Origin: Balneolales bacterium
GTDB lineage: Bacteria; Bacteroidota; Rhodothermia; Balneolales; Natronogracilivirgulaceae
DNA length: 15,427 bases
Reading direction: 5' to 3'
Assembly (NCBI GenBank): GCA_007127695.1
Contig: SKYW01000193.1
Span: 1 to 15,427, forward strand
This document shows, piece by piece, positions 8,454-15,309 of this stretch (the first letter of the stretch is position 1; each line of letters begins with the position of its first letter). The notes below the pieces were generated by a model. The model was not told the DNA's origin and ran no database searches. It was given only the letters and a program-made list of their open reading frames with translations. The position numbers and the translations under genes are program-made.

Positions 8454-8503
8454 CCTGGAGCAATACCAGGACCAGTATCGGAAGCAACAGTTGTCAGGTC
8501 CTG
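8454..8503 (+). promoter_or_regulatory. Two mutually exclusive hairpins between lipoprotein and peptidase genes
   Basis: CCTGG (8454-8458) can pair with CCAGG (8466-8470), or CAGGACC (8467-8473) can pair with GGTCCTG (8497-8503). The two share 8467-8470, so only one can form. The second ends right before the ATG at 8504. Stems are short and this may be chance. Confidence 0.25.
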
Positions 8504-8566
8504 ATGCATCGGGACTCATTTTACGAAATACCATCACCATTGAACGTTCACCCGTATACCAAAGCC

Positions 8567-11290
8567 ATGAAGCATACCGATTCCGTTTCGCAAACTTCAG
8601 ATTCCAGGGGGCAGTCCCCGGCAACATCAATCGCGGCATCCGGCAGGAGAATTGCCAGAGGCAGCAATCGCATCCACCAGAATCAACGGTTTCTGACAGC
8701 GGCGGGCCTGGCCGTTCTTCTTGCTCCGTTGGTCCTGTTCGCAACAGCATGCTCGACGCTGGAACCGGCGGCAAGCGGTCCGGCCGCCACGGCAGTGCAC
8801 GAGGAAATGGTCACCGTAACAGAGGGGGACTACCTCCGTGCGGAGTCGCTTATGTCATGGAACTTGCGGGACAAGGTGCTTCGGAGTAATATCCGTCCCA
8901 ACTGGATCGATGAAGACCGGTTCTGGTACCGTACCCGGACAGAGGACGGGTACCGGTTTTACCGGGTGGATCCGGATGCGCGAGAGCGGAGCCGTGCGTT
9001 CGATCACGGGCGGCTGGCCGATGCGCTGGGAGTGGCCACGGAAAAAACCATCTCCGCGGACGACCTTCCGTTTACAACATTCCGCTACATCCACGATGAA
9101 ACGGCCCTTCTTTTGCGGGCGGAAGGGAAACAATGGGAGTGCGACCTGGAGGAGTATGTCTGCACCGAGTCGGAGCGGCCGGAGCAGCCGGCCAACAGTG
9201 TGTTGTCGCCGGATGAAAGGTGGGCTGCGTTCATCCGTGACCATAACCTGTGGGTCCGCGACATGGAGAGCGGTGAGGAGTTCGCACTGACGAGCGGAGG
9301 AATTGAGCGCCATGGATTTGCCACCAACTCGCAGGGCTGGTTCCGGTCCGACCGTCCCGTCCTGCACTGGTCGCCTGACTCGCGCAAAATCGCGACCTAC
9401 CGGCTGGACGAGCGGGATGTCGAGCAGATGCATCTGCTGGAGACGGCCCAGGACCGGCCGATCCTGGATTCATGGCCTTATGCGCTGCCCGGCGACACGA
9501 TCGTCCCGATGCACGAGCGCGTGGTCCTGGACGTGGAAAACCGCTCCAAGATCTGGCTGGACATCGAGCCGTCCCACCAGCGCACGTCCAACTGCTGCGG
9601 ACTTGAGCGGGGGAACCAGTGGGCGGACATTTCATGGAGCGCGGACGCATCCCAAATGGCTTTCGTGACCACGTCGCGCGACTACCGCGAGGTGAACCTG
9701 TACATCACCGACACCGAAACCGGGAATCTGCGCCATATCCACCGGGAGACGGCCAAAACGTTTTTCGAATCGAACCTGACATCGCGCGGCGTGCCGAACT
9801 GGCGCGTGCTCTTCGACCGCGACGAGTTCATCTGGTTCACCCGTAAGGATGAGTGGGGCCACCTGTATCTGCACCGGCTGGAGGATGGCGAGCTGGTCCG
9901 GCGCATCACATATGGCGACTGGAACGTGGTGGATGTGCTGCATGTGGATGAGCAGCTGGGCCGCGTCTGGTTCACGGCAGCGGGCAGGGAGGATGGACGC
10001 GATCCCTACCTGGAGCACCTTTATCGTGTTGATTTCGCCAGTGCGGGTGAAGCAGGAGATGTCACCGGCCACGATTCCGAAGCCGATTCTGACCGCGGCA
10101 ACGATCGTGACCCTGATACCGATCGTGACCCTGATACCGATCGTGACCCTGATACCGATCGTGACGACGATCCTGCCAATGACAGCACGGAAGACGGCAT
10201 CCGCAGGCCTGAGGGCATCACCGGTGCTTACGGCACTTCATCGGTACGCGACACCATCGATATTGAGCTCGGTAACGGACATCCCGTCATCGACATGCCG
10301 GTTTTGCTGAGCCCGCAGGAAGCGAACCATGAAGTGACCGCCTCGCCCTCCGGCCGATTTTTTGTGGATGAGTACTCGGATTTCAGCACGCCGTCCGTCA
10401 CCGTGCTCCGCACGGCCGGCGGTGAGCAGGTGATGACGCTGGAGCAGGCGGACATCGGCCCGCTGCAGCAGACTCCCTGGGTAAAACCGGAACCGTTTAT
10501 CGTAAAGGCCCGCGACGGGGAGACGGACCTGTACGGTCTGATCTACAAGCCTTCCAACTTCGATCCGAACAGATCCTATCCGGTGGTGATCAACCTCTAT
10601 CCGGGACCGCAGATCGGCAGCGTCGGCACCCGCAGCTTTTCACCGATCCGGCGCGGACAGACCCACGCGCTGGCGGAGCTGGGATTCATCGTGATCCAGC
10701 TTGATGCTCTCGGTACGCCGCTCCGGTCCAAGTCGTTCCATACAGCCTGGTATGGTGATATGAGCGACAACGGCATTGAGGATCAGATTGCGGCCATTCG
10801 GCAGCTGGCTGAACGTCATCCATGGATAGATCCCGAGCGCGCAGGCATGTACGGCCATTCGGGCGGCGGCTATGCCACCATGAGCGCACTGCTGAGGTTT
10901 CCAGGTGTGTTCAAGGCCGGCGTTGCCAGTGCCGGGAACATGGACAATCGGGGCTATACCTACTATTGGGGTGAAAAATACCAGGGTCCGCGCGTCGTGG
11001 CCGATGACCGCGACACCTTTTCCAACCAGGCAATCTGGAAAAAGGCAGGGGAGCTCCAGGATCACCTGCTATTGACCTATGGCACCATGGACAGCAACGT
11101 GCATCCCAATACCACGCTGTTGCTTATTGACGAACTGATCCGCGAAAACAAGGATTTTGATCTGATCGCCATGCCCAACAGGGGACACGGGTATGCCAAT
11201 GAACGCTATCACCTGCGTCGCACGTTCGACTTTTTCGTGCGTCACCTGCTGGAAACCGAACCGCCCAGGGAATACCGGATGCAGCAATGA
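8567..11290 (+). CDS. S9 family peptidase, DPP-IV-like, predicted lipoprotein
   Basis: An exopeptidase-type serine hydrolase with an N-terminal beta-propeller and C-terminal alpha/beta-hydrolase. An upstream ATG at 8504 is possible (928 aa, used for numbering here); the ATG at 8567 is preferred because it shortens an already long n-region before the signal segment ending LFATAC (Cys83 lipidated). The propeller spans about 115-645 and the hydrolase about 665-920. The triad is Ser786 (GHSGGG), Asp863 (GTMDSNVH) and His895 (NRGHG); Asn865 matches the substrate-binding Asn of DPP IV. The usual double-Glu (YEEE) motif of true DPP IV is not visible where expected (about 275-290), so strict dipeptide release is doubtful. 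An acidic insert with an exact DRDPDT tandem repeat sits in a propeller loop (about 523-565). It probably trims peptides at the cell surface. Confidence 0.9.
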   Translation: MKHTDSVSQTSDSRGQSPATSIAASGRRIARGSNRIHQNQRFLTAAGLAVLLAPLVLFATACSTLEPAASGPAATAVHEEMVTVTEGDYLRAESLMSWNLRDKVLRSNIRPNWIDEDRFWYRTRTEDGYRFYRVDPDARERSRAFDHGRLADALGVATEKTISADDLPFTTFRYIHDETALLLRAEGKQWECDLEEYVCTESERPEQPANSVLSPDERWAAFIRDHNLWVRDMESGEEFALTSGGIERHGFATNSQGWFRSDRPVLHWSPDSRKIATYRLDERDVEQMHLLETAQDRPILDSWPYALPGDTIVPMHERVVLDVENRSKIWLDIEPSHQRTSNCCGLERGNQWADISWSADASQMAFVTTSRDYREVNLYITDTETGNLRHIHRETAKTFFESNLTSRGVPNWRVLFDRDEFIWFTRKDEWGHLYLHRLEDGELVRRITYGDWNVVDVLHVDEQLGRVWFTAAGREDGRDPYLEHLYRVDFASAGEAGDVTGHDSEADSDRGNDRDPDTDRDPDTDRDPDTDRDDDPANDSTEDGIRRPEGITGAYGTSSVRDTIDIELGNGHPVIDMPVLLSPQEANHEVTASPSGRFFVDEYSDFSTPSVTVLRTAGGEQVMTLEQADIGPLQQTPWVKPEPFIVKARDGETDLYGLIYKPSNFDPNRSYPVVINLYPGPQIGSVGTRSFSPIRRGQTHALAELGFIVIQLDALGTPLRSKSFHTAWYGDMSDNGIEDQIAAIRQLAERHPWIDPERAGMYGHSGGGYATMSALLRFPGVFKAGVASAGNMDNRGYTYYWGEKYQGPRVVADDRDTFSNQAIWKKAGELQDHLLLTYGTMDSNVHPNTTLLLIDELIRENKDFDLIAMPNRGHGYANERYHLRRTFDFFVRHLLETEPPREYRMQQ
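10103..10165 (+). repeat. 18-bp tandem repeat (3.5 copies) inside the DPP-like gene
   Basis: GATCGTGACCCTGATACC is repeated exactly at 10103, 10121 and 10139, followed by a half copy to 10165. It keeps the frame and encodes DRDPDT three times plus DRD. The copies are identical at every base, pointing to recent slippage. Confidence 0.95.
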
Positions 11291-11352
11291 ATGAAAACCC
11301 GGCGGGATTCGTTTAAAGCAAATGGAATAGATGAATAAAGAATAATTGAATA

Positions 11353-11366
11353 AATCATGCGTGATT
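11353..11366. promoter_or_regulatory. Palindrome AATCA-TGCG-TGATT before the small unknown gene
   Basis: A 5-bp inverted repeat with a 4-nt centre, extendable by AAT/ATT after one mismatch, lies 56 bp before the start of the small gene at 11422. It could be an operator for the small gene-msrA pair. There is no other evidence. Confidence 0.25.
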
Positions 11367-11421
11367 CATTTTCAGCATTGTTTTCACGGCATTGAATAAA
11401 AACCAAAAAACTCACAGCATT

Positions 11422-11763
11422 ATGAAATTAGTAGACCGGGACGGCAACGAAATTACAAGCAAAAACAACGAAGAGGCGCAGGAGCTGGAAAAGCAACTGG
11501 CAAAAATGGCTCATGAACTTCTGGAGCCGCTGATGAGCAAGTTGCAGCTCACCAACCAGCAATTGGGCCAGGAGCAGCTCATGCAGATTACCTCCATGGC
11601 ACATCAGATGATCTTCAATCGCATGATCTTCAATCTCATCCGAAAGGTCGGGGTCACCGACATGAAAGAGCTGGTGGGTGAAGAAGACGTGGAAGAGATG
11701 AAAACTTCGTTCAACAATCAGTTCAAGTTTTCCAAGCCCGGAGAAGAACCGCCGGAGGCGTAA
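11422..11763 (+). CDS. Small helical protein of unknown function
   Basis: I do not recognise a family. The ATG at 11422 gives 113 residues beginning MKLVDRDGNEITSK; a TTG at 11392 would add ten residues of less convincing sequence. After a short strand-like start, residues about 18-95 are predicted almost wholly helical, rich in Glu, Gln, Leu and Met, with heptad-like spacing (EAQELEKQLAKMAHELLEPL, then MHQMIF/NRMIF-type pairs), and the tail is acidic and Pro-rich. There is no signal peptide or membrane segment, so it should be cytoplasmic, perhaps an oligomer or adaptor. Its stop is 9 bp before the msrA start, so they are very likely co-transcribed. That gives a context (methionine oxidation) but not a function. 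Confidence 0.7.
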   Translation: MKLVDRDGNEITSKNNEEAQELEKQLAKMAHELLEPLMSKLQLTNQQLGQEQLMQITSMAHQMIFNRMIFNLIRKVGVTDMKELVGEEDVEEMKTSFNNQFKFSKPGEEPPEA

Positions 11764-11772
11764 GCCAAACGC

Positions 11773-12468
11773 ATGACCCATATGAGAACCGTATCTGCCA
11801 TTTATTTCTTCTCCGCCTTTCTGCTGCTGGCCATGCTGGCCGATACAGCATCGGCGCGGCACGGCAGTGCGCTTTCTGATCAAACCAACCCAATTTCAAC
11901 ACCGGCACAATCATATATGGCAAAAGAAAATCAAGTAACACTAGGAGCGGGCTGCTTCTGGTGCGTGGAGGCCGTTTTCAAGCGCGTCGAAGGCGTGACA
12001 AATGTAGTATCCGGATACTCGGGCGGACGAAAGGACGAAGCTTCCTACCGGATCGTCAGTACAGGCCAGACCAACCATGCCGAGGTAATCCAGGTGACCT
12101 ACGACCCCGATGTGATTTCCTTCGATGCAATCCTTCAGATATTCTGGCGAACGCACGATCCCACCACACTCAACCGGCAGGGCGCCGACGTCGGTCCGCA
12201 GTACCGCTCCGTGATATTCTACCACGACGATTTTCAGCGTGAACGGGCGGAATATTTCAAGAATAAACTGGATGAATCCGGTATTTTTGATGACCCCATT
12301 GTTACCGAAATCACGCCCTTTGAATCATTCTACGAGGCGGAGGAGTACCATCAGAATTATTTTGAGAACAATCCGGACCAGGGATACTGTCAGATCGTGA
12401 TCCGTCCCAAAATCGACAAATTCAAAAAACTGTTTGAAGAGAAGCTGCGGGAAGAGTACCGGCCCTGA
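11773..12468 (+). CDS. msrA: Peptide-methionine (S)-S-oxide reductase MsrA, exported
   Basis: MsrA reduces methionine-S-sulfoxide in proteins, regenerated by thioredoxin-like donors. The full catalytic signature is present: GAGCFWCVEAVF with Cys61 as the catalytic cysteine, GYSGG, HAEVIQVTYDP, DPTTLNRQGADVGPQYRS, and the C-terminal GYCQIVIRPKIDKF, where Cys206 is the likely resolving cysteine. A 27-28-residue signal peptide (YFFSAFLLLAMLADTASA) precedes it, so the enzyme is exported and would repair envelope proteins. A second ATG at 11917 (residue 49, MAKENQVTLG) sits just before the domain and could also give a cytosolic form. It follows the small unknown gene by 9 bp. No MsrB domain is fused or adjacent within the window. 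Confidence 0.95.
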   Translation: MTHMRTVSAIYFFSAFLLLAMLADTASARHGSALSDQTNPISTPAQSYMAKENQVTLGAGCFWCVEAVFKRVEGVTNVVSGYSGGRKDEASYRIVSTGQTNHAEVIQVTYDPDVISFDAILQIFWRTHDPTTLNRQGADVGPQYRSVIFYHDDFQRERAEYFKNKLDESGIFDDPIVTEITPFESFYEAEEYHQNYFENNPDQGYCQIVIRPKIDKFKKLFEEKLREEYRP

Positions 12469-12474
12469 TCGCTG

Positions 12475-12625
12475 ATGCGGATAGATCGGGGAGTACAATC
12501 CGGATTGAGTGGAGGCTTGATCCGGGTTGAGAGGCAGGCATCATCCGGACTCAGTCGATAATATTATGCAGATTGATTGGAAGGCAGATCCGGATTGACC
12601 GGTAAACATGATCCGGAATGAGCGG
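12475..12625. repeat. Seven-copy direct repeat array, 22-23-bp period
   Basis: A 15-bp motif, consensus ATCCGGATTGAGTGG, starts at 12475, 12498, 12520, 12543, 12566, 12588 and 12611. The steps are 23, 22, 23, 23, 22 and 23 bp. Matches to the consensus are 11, 15, 13, 12, 12, 13 and 13 of 15. The first 8 bases, ATCCGGAT, are palindromic. It lies between msrA and the second S9 gene and begins 6 bp after the msrA stop. The period is not a multiple of three and no frame continues through it, so it is not a coding repeat. It resembles a tandem operator or iteron-like array; the function is unknown. Confidence 0.85.
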
Positions 12626-12634
12626 TACGGATGG

Positions 12635-12682
12635 GCAATTCTTGTTATATTCCGGGAATTGCAAGGAACGGACGCACGTCCG
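12635..12682. promoter_or_regulatory. Two inverted repeats upstream of the second S9 peptidase
   Basis: GCAATTC (12635-12641) pairs with GAATTGC (12656-12662) around a 14-nt AT-rich loop holding TTGTTATATT. CGGAC (12669-12673) pairs with GTCCG (12678-12682). They lie between the direct-repeat array and the gene start, where a promoter is expected. The exact promoter is not clear. Confidence 0.3.
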
Positions 12683-12749
12683 GTGTCTTTGACATTGCGG
12701 TTTTGGCTGCAGAGCCATGCCGTTTTTCAACCATCCAATATCTCCGATT

Positions 12750-14741
12750 ATGAATCTGACACACTATTTTTCCGGATCCCTCAGGGCTTTTGTACTTGCT
12801 GGTTTCCTGCTTGCAGGGATTGCTTCGGCGGCACAGGCACAGCTCTCCCCTGAAGATGTGGTGAGCATCAAGCAGGTTGGACAGGTCGTGATGCACCCGC
12901 AGGCGACCCATGTGGCTTTTACCCTCAGCATACCGCGTCTGCCGGATGAAGACATTGGTGGCAACTATTCCGAACTTCGCGTTATCGACCTTGAAACGTG
13001 GGACGTATCCCACCTTGTCACCAAGCCATCCAGTGCCTCTTCATTGTCCTGGATCCCGGGCACCAACCGGATCGCTTTCCGGATGGTCGACCGCGAGCAT
13101 CACGATCGCCCGCAGGTGTACTCCATCGATGTAATCGGCGGAGATCTCATCAAGCACACATCGGCCCCGGAAGGGGTGATGGCCTATTCCTTCTCCTCGG
13201 ATCCCTCGGTCCTGGCCTACACCATGCGCAGCCCCTGGCCGGAAGAGGTGCAGCAGCGCCGGGCTCAGGGATTTGACATGCAGGTATCGGGTGAAAACGA
13301 GCGTCATGTGCGACTGTGGGTGCAGGAGGGCGACGATGTCCGTCCCATCACCAGCGACGACATGACCGTATGGGATTTCGAATGGTCTCCCGACAATCAT
13401 CGCCTGGCGGTCCGCATGACTTTCGGCACGGGACTTGATGACGAAATGATGTTCAGTGAGATCCGTGTGGTATCCGCCCGTGACGGCTCCTTCGACCTGC
13501 TTGCCGAAAGCCAGGGCAAGGTGGGACAGATGACCTGGTCGCCTAATGGCAACCGGTTCGCTTTTCTGGCTGCCAAAGCGATCAACGATCCGCTTCCACA
13601 GCGTATTTACATCACCGAGGTGGGCAACTACATCGCGACGGACATCACGCCGCTTGGCTATGAGGGAACTCCTGAGTGGCTGCAGTGGAATGACAACAGC
13701 ACACTGCGCTTTGTCGCCGTCGAGGGTACACGCACCGCCCTCAGGGAGATATCCGCATCCGGCGGCGAGGCCAGGCGTCTTGCAGGCGGGGATCTTGAGA
13801 TATTCCGCTCCGCCAGTTTCGCACAAAACGGGCGCGCGTTTGCAGCGGCAGTGAACCGACGGGATCATCCAGCAGAAGTTTACATGGGCAACGCCGCAAA
13901 CTCCGAACTGACCCGCATCACGCATCACAACCGGTTTCTTGAGGATCGGAAACTGGGCCGGCAGACCACCATTGAATGGCTTGGTCCGGATGGCATGCTG
14001 ATTGAAGGGGTGCTGACCTACCCGGTTGGCTACGATGAAGGGCAGGTGTACCCGCTCGCCATCCTTCCGCATGGCGGACCCGAAGGGGTCAGTATTGATG
14101 GATGGAATACCCGCCCGCTCTATCCCGCGCAGGTACTTGCATCGAATGGATATGTGGTGCTGAAGCCAAACTACCGGGGCAGTAGCGGACGCGGCTCCTG
14201 GTTCACCATGGCAAATCATCGTGATCTGGGTGGCAAGGAGTTTGAGGATGTGATCCGCGGGATCGATCATCTGGCTTACCAGGGACTGGTGGATCCGCAC
14301 AAAGTCGGGATTTCAGGTACCTCTTACGGGGGCTATTTCTCGGCATGGGCCGGAACCCGTTATTCCGACCGTTTTGCGGCTGCCATCACATTTGCGGGCT
14401 TGTCCAACTGGATCTCGTTCATGGGTACGACGGATATCCCCCATGAAATGTCCATTACGCATTGGGATCTCTGGTGGTTTGAAAACGAGGGCCTGACCTG
14501 GGACCGCTCACCGGTGGCTCATCTGCGCAATGCGCGGACACCAATCCTGGTGGCGCATGGCCTGGCTGATGACCGCGTCCATCCCGAACAGTCCATTCAG
14601 CTGCATCAGTTTCTCGAGCTGAATGACATCCCGACGAGCCTTGTGATGTATCCGCGTCAGCCGCACGGACTGGTGGAGCGGGCGCATCGCCTGGACTTCA
14701 TGGAGCGCGTCATTGACTGGTTTGACCGATATGTGAAGTAG
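12750..14741 (+). CDS. S9 family peptidase (acylaminoacyl-peptidase/prolyl-oligopeptidase type), secreted
   Basis: A two-domain serine peptidase. The ATG at 12750 is preferred to 12717, since it gives a compact signal peptide ending AQAQ-LSPED (numbering below is from 12717). Residues about 45-405 are a WD40/TolB-like beta-propeller with repeated WSPD/WSPN motifs that gates entry to the active site. Residues about 430-674 are the alpha/beta-hydrolase. HGGPEG (452-457) forms the oxyanion region, Ser536 (GTSYGG) is the nucleophile, Asp618 (HGLADDRVHPEQS) and His650 (RQPHG) complete the triad. It probably cleaves short peptides, or N-acylated residues, in the periplasm or outside the cell. It is separated from msrA by 281 bp that include the repeat array, so it probably has its own promoter. 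Its last 32 bases overlap the convergent gene on the minus strand. Confidence 0.92.
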   Translation: MNLTHYFSGSLRAFVLAGFLLAGIASAAQAQLSPEDVVSIKQVGQVVMHPQATHVAFTLSIPRLPDEDIGGNYSELRVIDLETWDVSHLVTKPSSASSLSWIPGTNRIAFRMVDREHHDRPQVYSIDVIGGDLIKHTSAPEGVMAYSFSSDPSVLAYTMRSPWPEEVQQRRAQGFDMQVSGENERHVRLWVQEGDDVRPITSDDMTVWDFEWSPDNHRLAVRMTFGTGLDDEMMFSEIRVVSARDGSFDLLAESQGKVGQMTWSPNGNRFAFLAAKAINDPLPQRIYITEVGNYIATDITPLGYEGTPEWLQWNDNSTLRFVAVEGTRTALREISASGGEARRLAGGDLEIFRSASFAQNGRAFAAAVNRRDHPAEVYMGNAANSELTRITHHNRFLEDRKLGRQTTIEWLGPDGMLIEGVLTYPVGYDEGQVYPLAILPHGGPEGVSIDGWNTRPLYPAQVLASNGYVVLKPNYRGSSGRGSWFTMANHRDLGGKEFEDVIRGIDHLAYQGLVDPHKVGISGTSYGGYFSAWAGTRYSDRFAAAITFAGLSNWISFMGTTDIPHEMSITHWDLWWFENEGLTWDRSPVAHLRNARTPILVAHGLADDRVHPEQSIQLHQFLELNDIPTSLVMYPRQPHGLVERAHRLDFMERVIDWFDRYVK

Positions 14742-14976
14742 GCGGGTTTTCCTGACGGATGTTCACACGGGCCTTGATGCCTTCCTGGTGGAGACGGATC
14801 TTCAGGTTCATTTCCACACCCTTCTGGATTTCGTCCACTACCCGTCGCTCCACTTCTTCCCGTATCGTATCCTCCTTGATGAGGTACTTGGCGAATAAGG
14901 CCGATAGCCGGCCTTTTCGCTTTTTTATGATGTCGAGTATGTTCTGGATGTCGATATCTATGATGATGCGTTTCAT
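14710..14976 (-). CDS. Small charged protein of unknown function, overlapping the S9 gene tail
   Basis: An 88-residue frame I do not recognise. It opens MKRIIIDIDIQNILDIIKKRKG and continues with alternating Lys/Arg/Glu helices to about residue 75, then a polar tail. Third codon positions are mainly G or C, as in the neighbouring genes, which supports real coding. It has no signal peptide or membrane segment. The 3' 32 bases overlap the convergent S9 gene, so the last ten or so codons are shared DNA. Its start codon lies inside the first TTTCAT element of the hairpin repeat array at 14971-15268, which forms its upstream region. A 29-codon frame (15070-14981) ends 4 nt before its ATG and could be a leader peptide, but that is weak. 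Confidence 0.6.
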   Translation of the reverse strand: MKRIIIDIDIQNILDIIKKRKGRLSALFAKYLIKEDTIREEVERRVVDEIQKGVEMNLKIRLHQEGIKARVNIRQENPPTSHIGQTSQ

Positions 14977-15268
14977 GTGTTTACATTTTCTGATTCATAA
15001 TGTCACATGGAGCATCCATGGATGTAATCATGTGCCTGTGTGTCCGAAATATCGGCCATGGATGTTTCATCTGTTTACATCAATTAAGATTCATAAGGCC
15101 AGAATGAATTCACATGACAGTATTTGATCATGCTCCTGTGTGTCAGCCGGAGGCTGTCATGTTCATTTCATGTGTTTATGATATCTGTTTCAAGAGGTCA
15201 CATGCAATGTCCATGACGGTATTAATCATACTCCTGTGAGTCTTTGGTTGCCGTCATGGACATTTCAT
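14971..15268. repeat. Three tandem hairpin units with conserved loop and co-varying stems
   Basis: Units are bounded by TTTCAT at 14971, 15065, 15166 and 15263 (94, 101 and 97 bp). Each holds TCACATG or CACATG, a long stem, and a 20-nt loop motif: TAATCATGTGCCTGTGTGTC (15025), TGATCATGCTCCTGTGTGTC (15125) and TAATCATACTCCTGTGAGTC (15223); 15 of 20 positions are invariant. Stems pair 15007-15021 with 15056-15070 (two G-U on the plus strand), 15112-15120 with 15154-15162, and 15206-15219 with 15251-15264. Stem sequences differ but pairing is kept; for example C15211-G15259 becomes A15112-T15162. It could be a non-coding RNA, a leader of the 88-residue gene, or protein-binding sites. I see no gene in 15000-15309. 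Confidence 0.8.
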
Positions 15269-15309
15269 CAGGCTGTTTTTATGATGAACAGGTTGCCGGT
15301 CCGGGTCGG

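Noticed and set aside
12475..12625. CRISPR array
   Set aside because: Repeats are 15 bp, degenerate, with 7-8-bp spacers; CRISPR repeats and spacers are longer and more uniform. No cas genes are seen.
12608..12853. Plus-strand frame of 81 codons over the S9 promoter
   Set aside because: It overlaps the S9 signal peptide in another frame and begins in the repeat array; no coding character.
13041..14300. Long minus-strand open frame (419 codons)
   Set aside because: It lies wholly antisense to the second S9 peptidase, whose triad and propeller motifs are clear; the frame has no recognisable motifs.
14971..15268. Integron attC sites or a MITE
   Set aside because: No integrase, no cassette frames, no attC core sequences, and no terminal inverted repeats with target duplication around the block.
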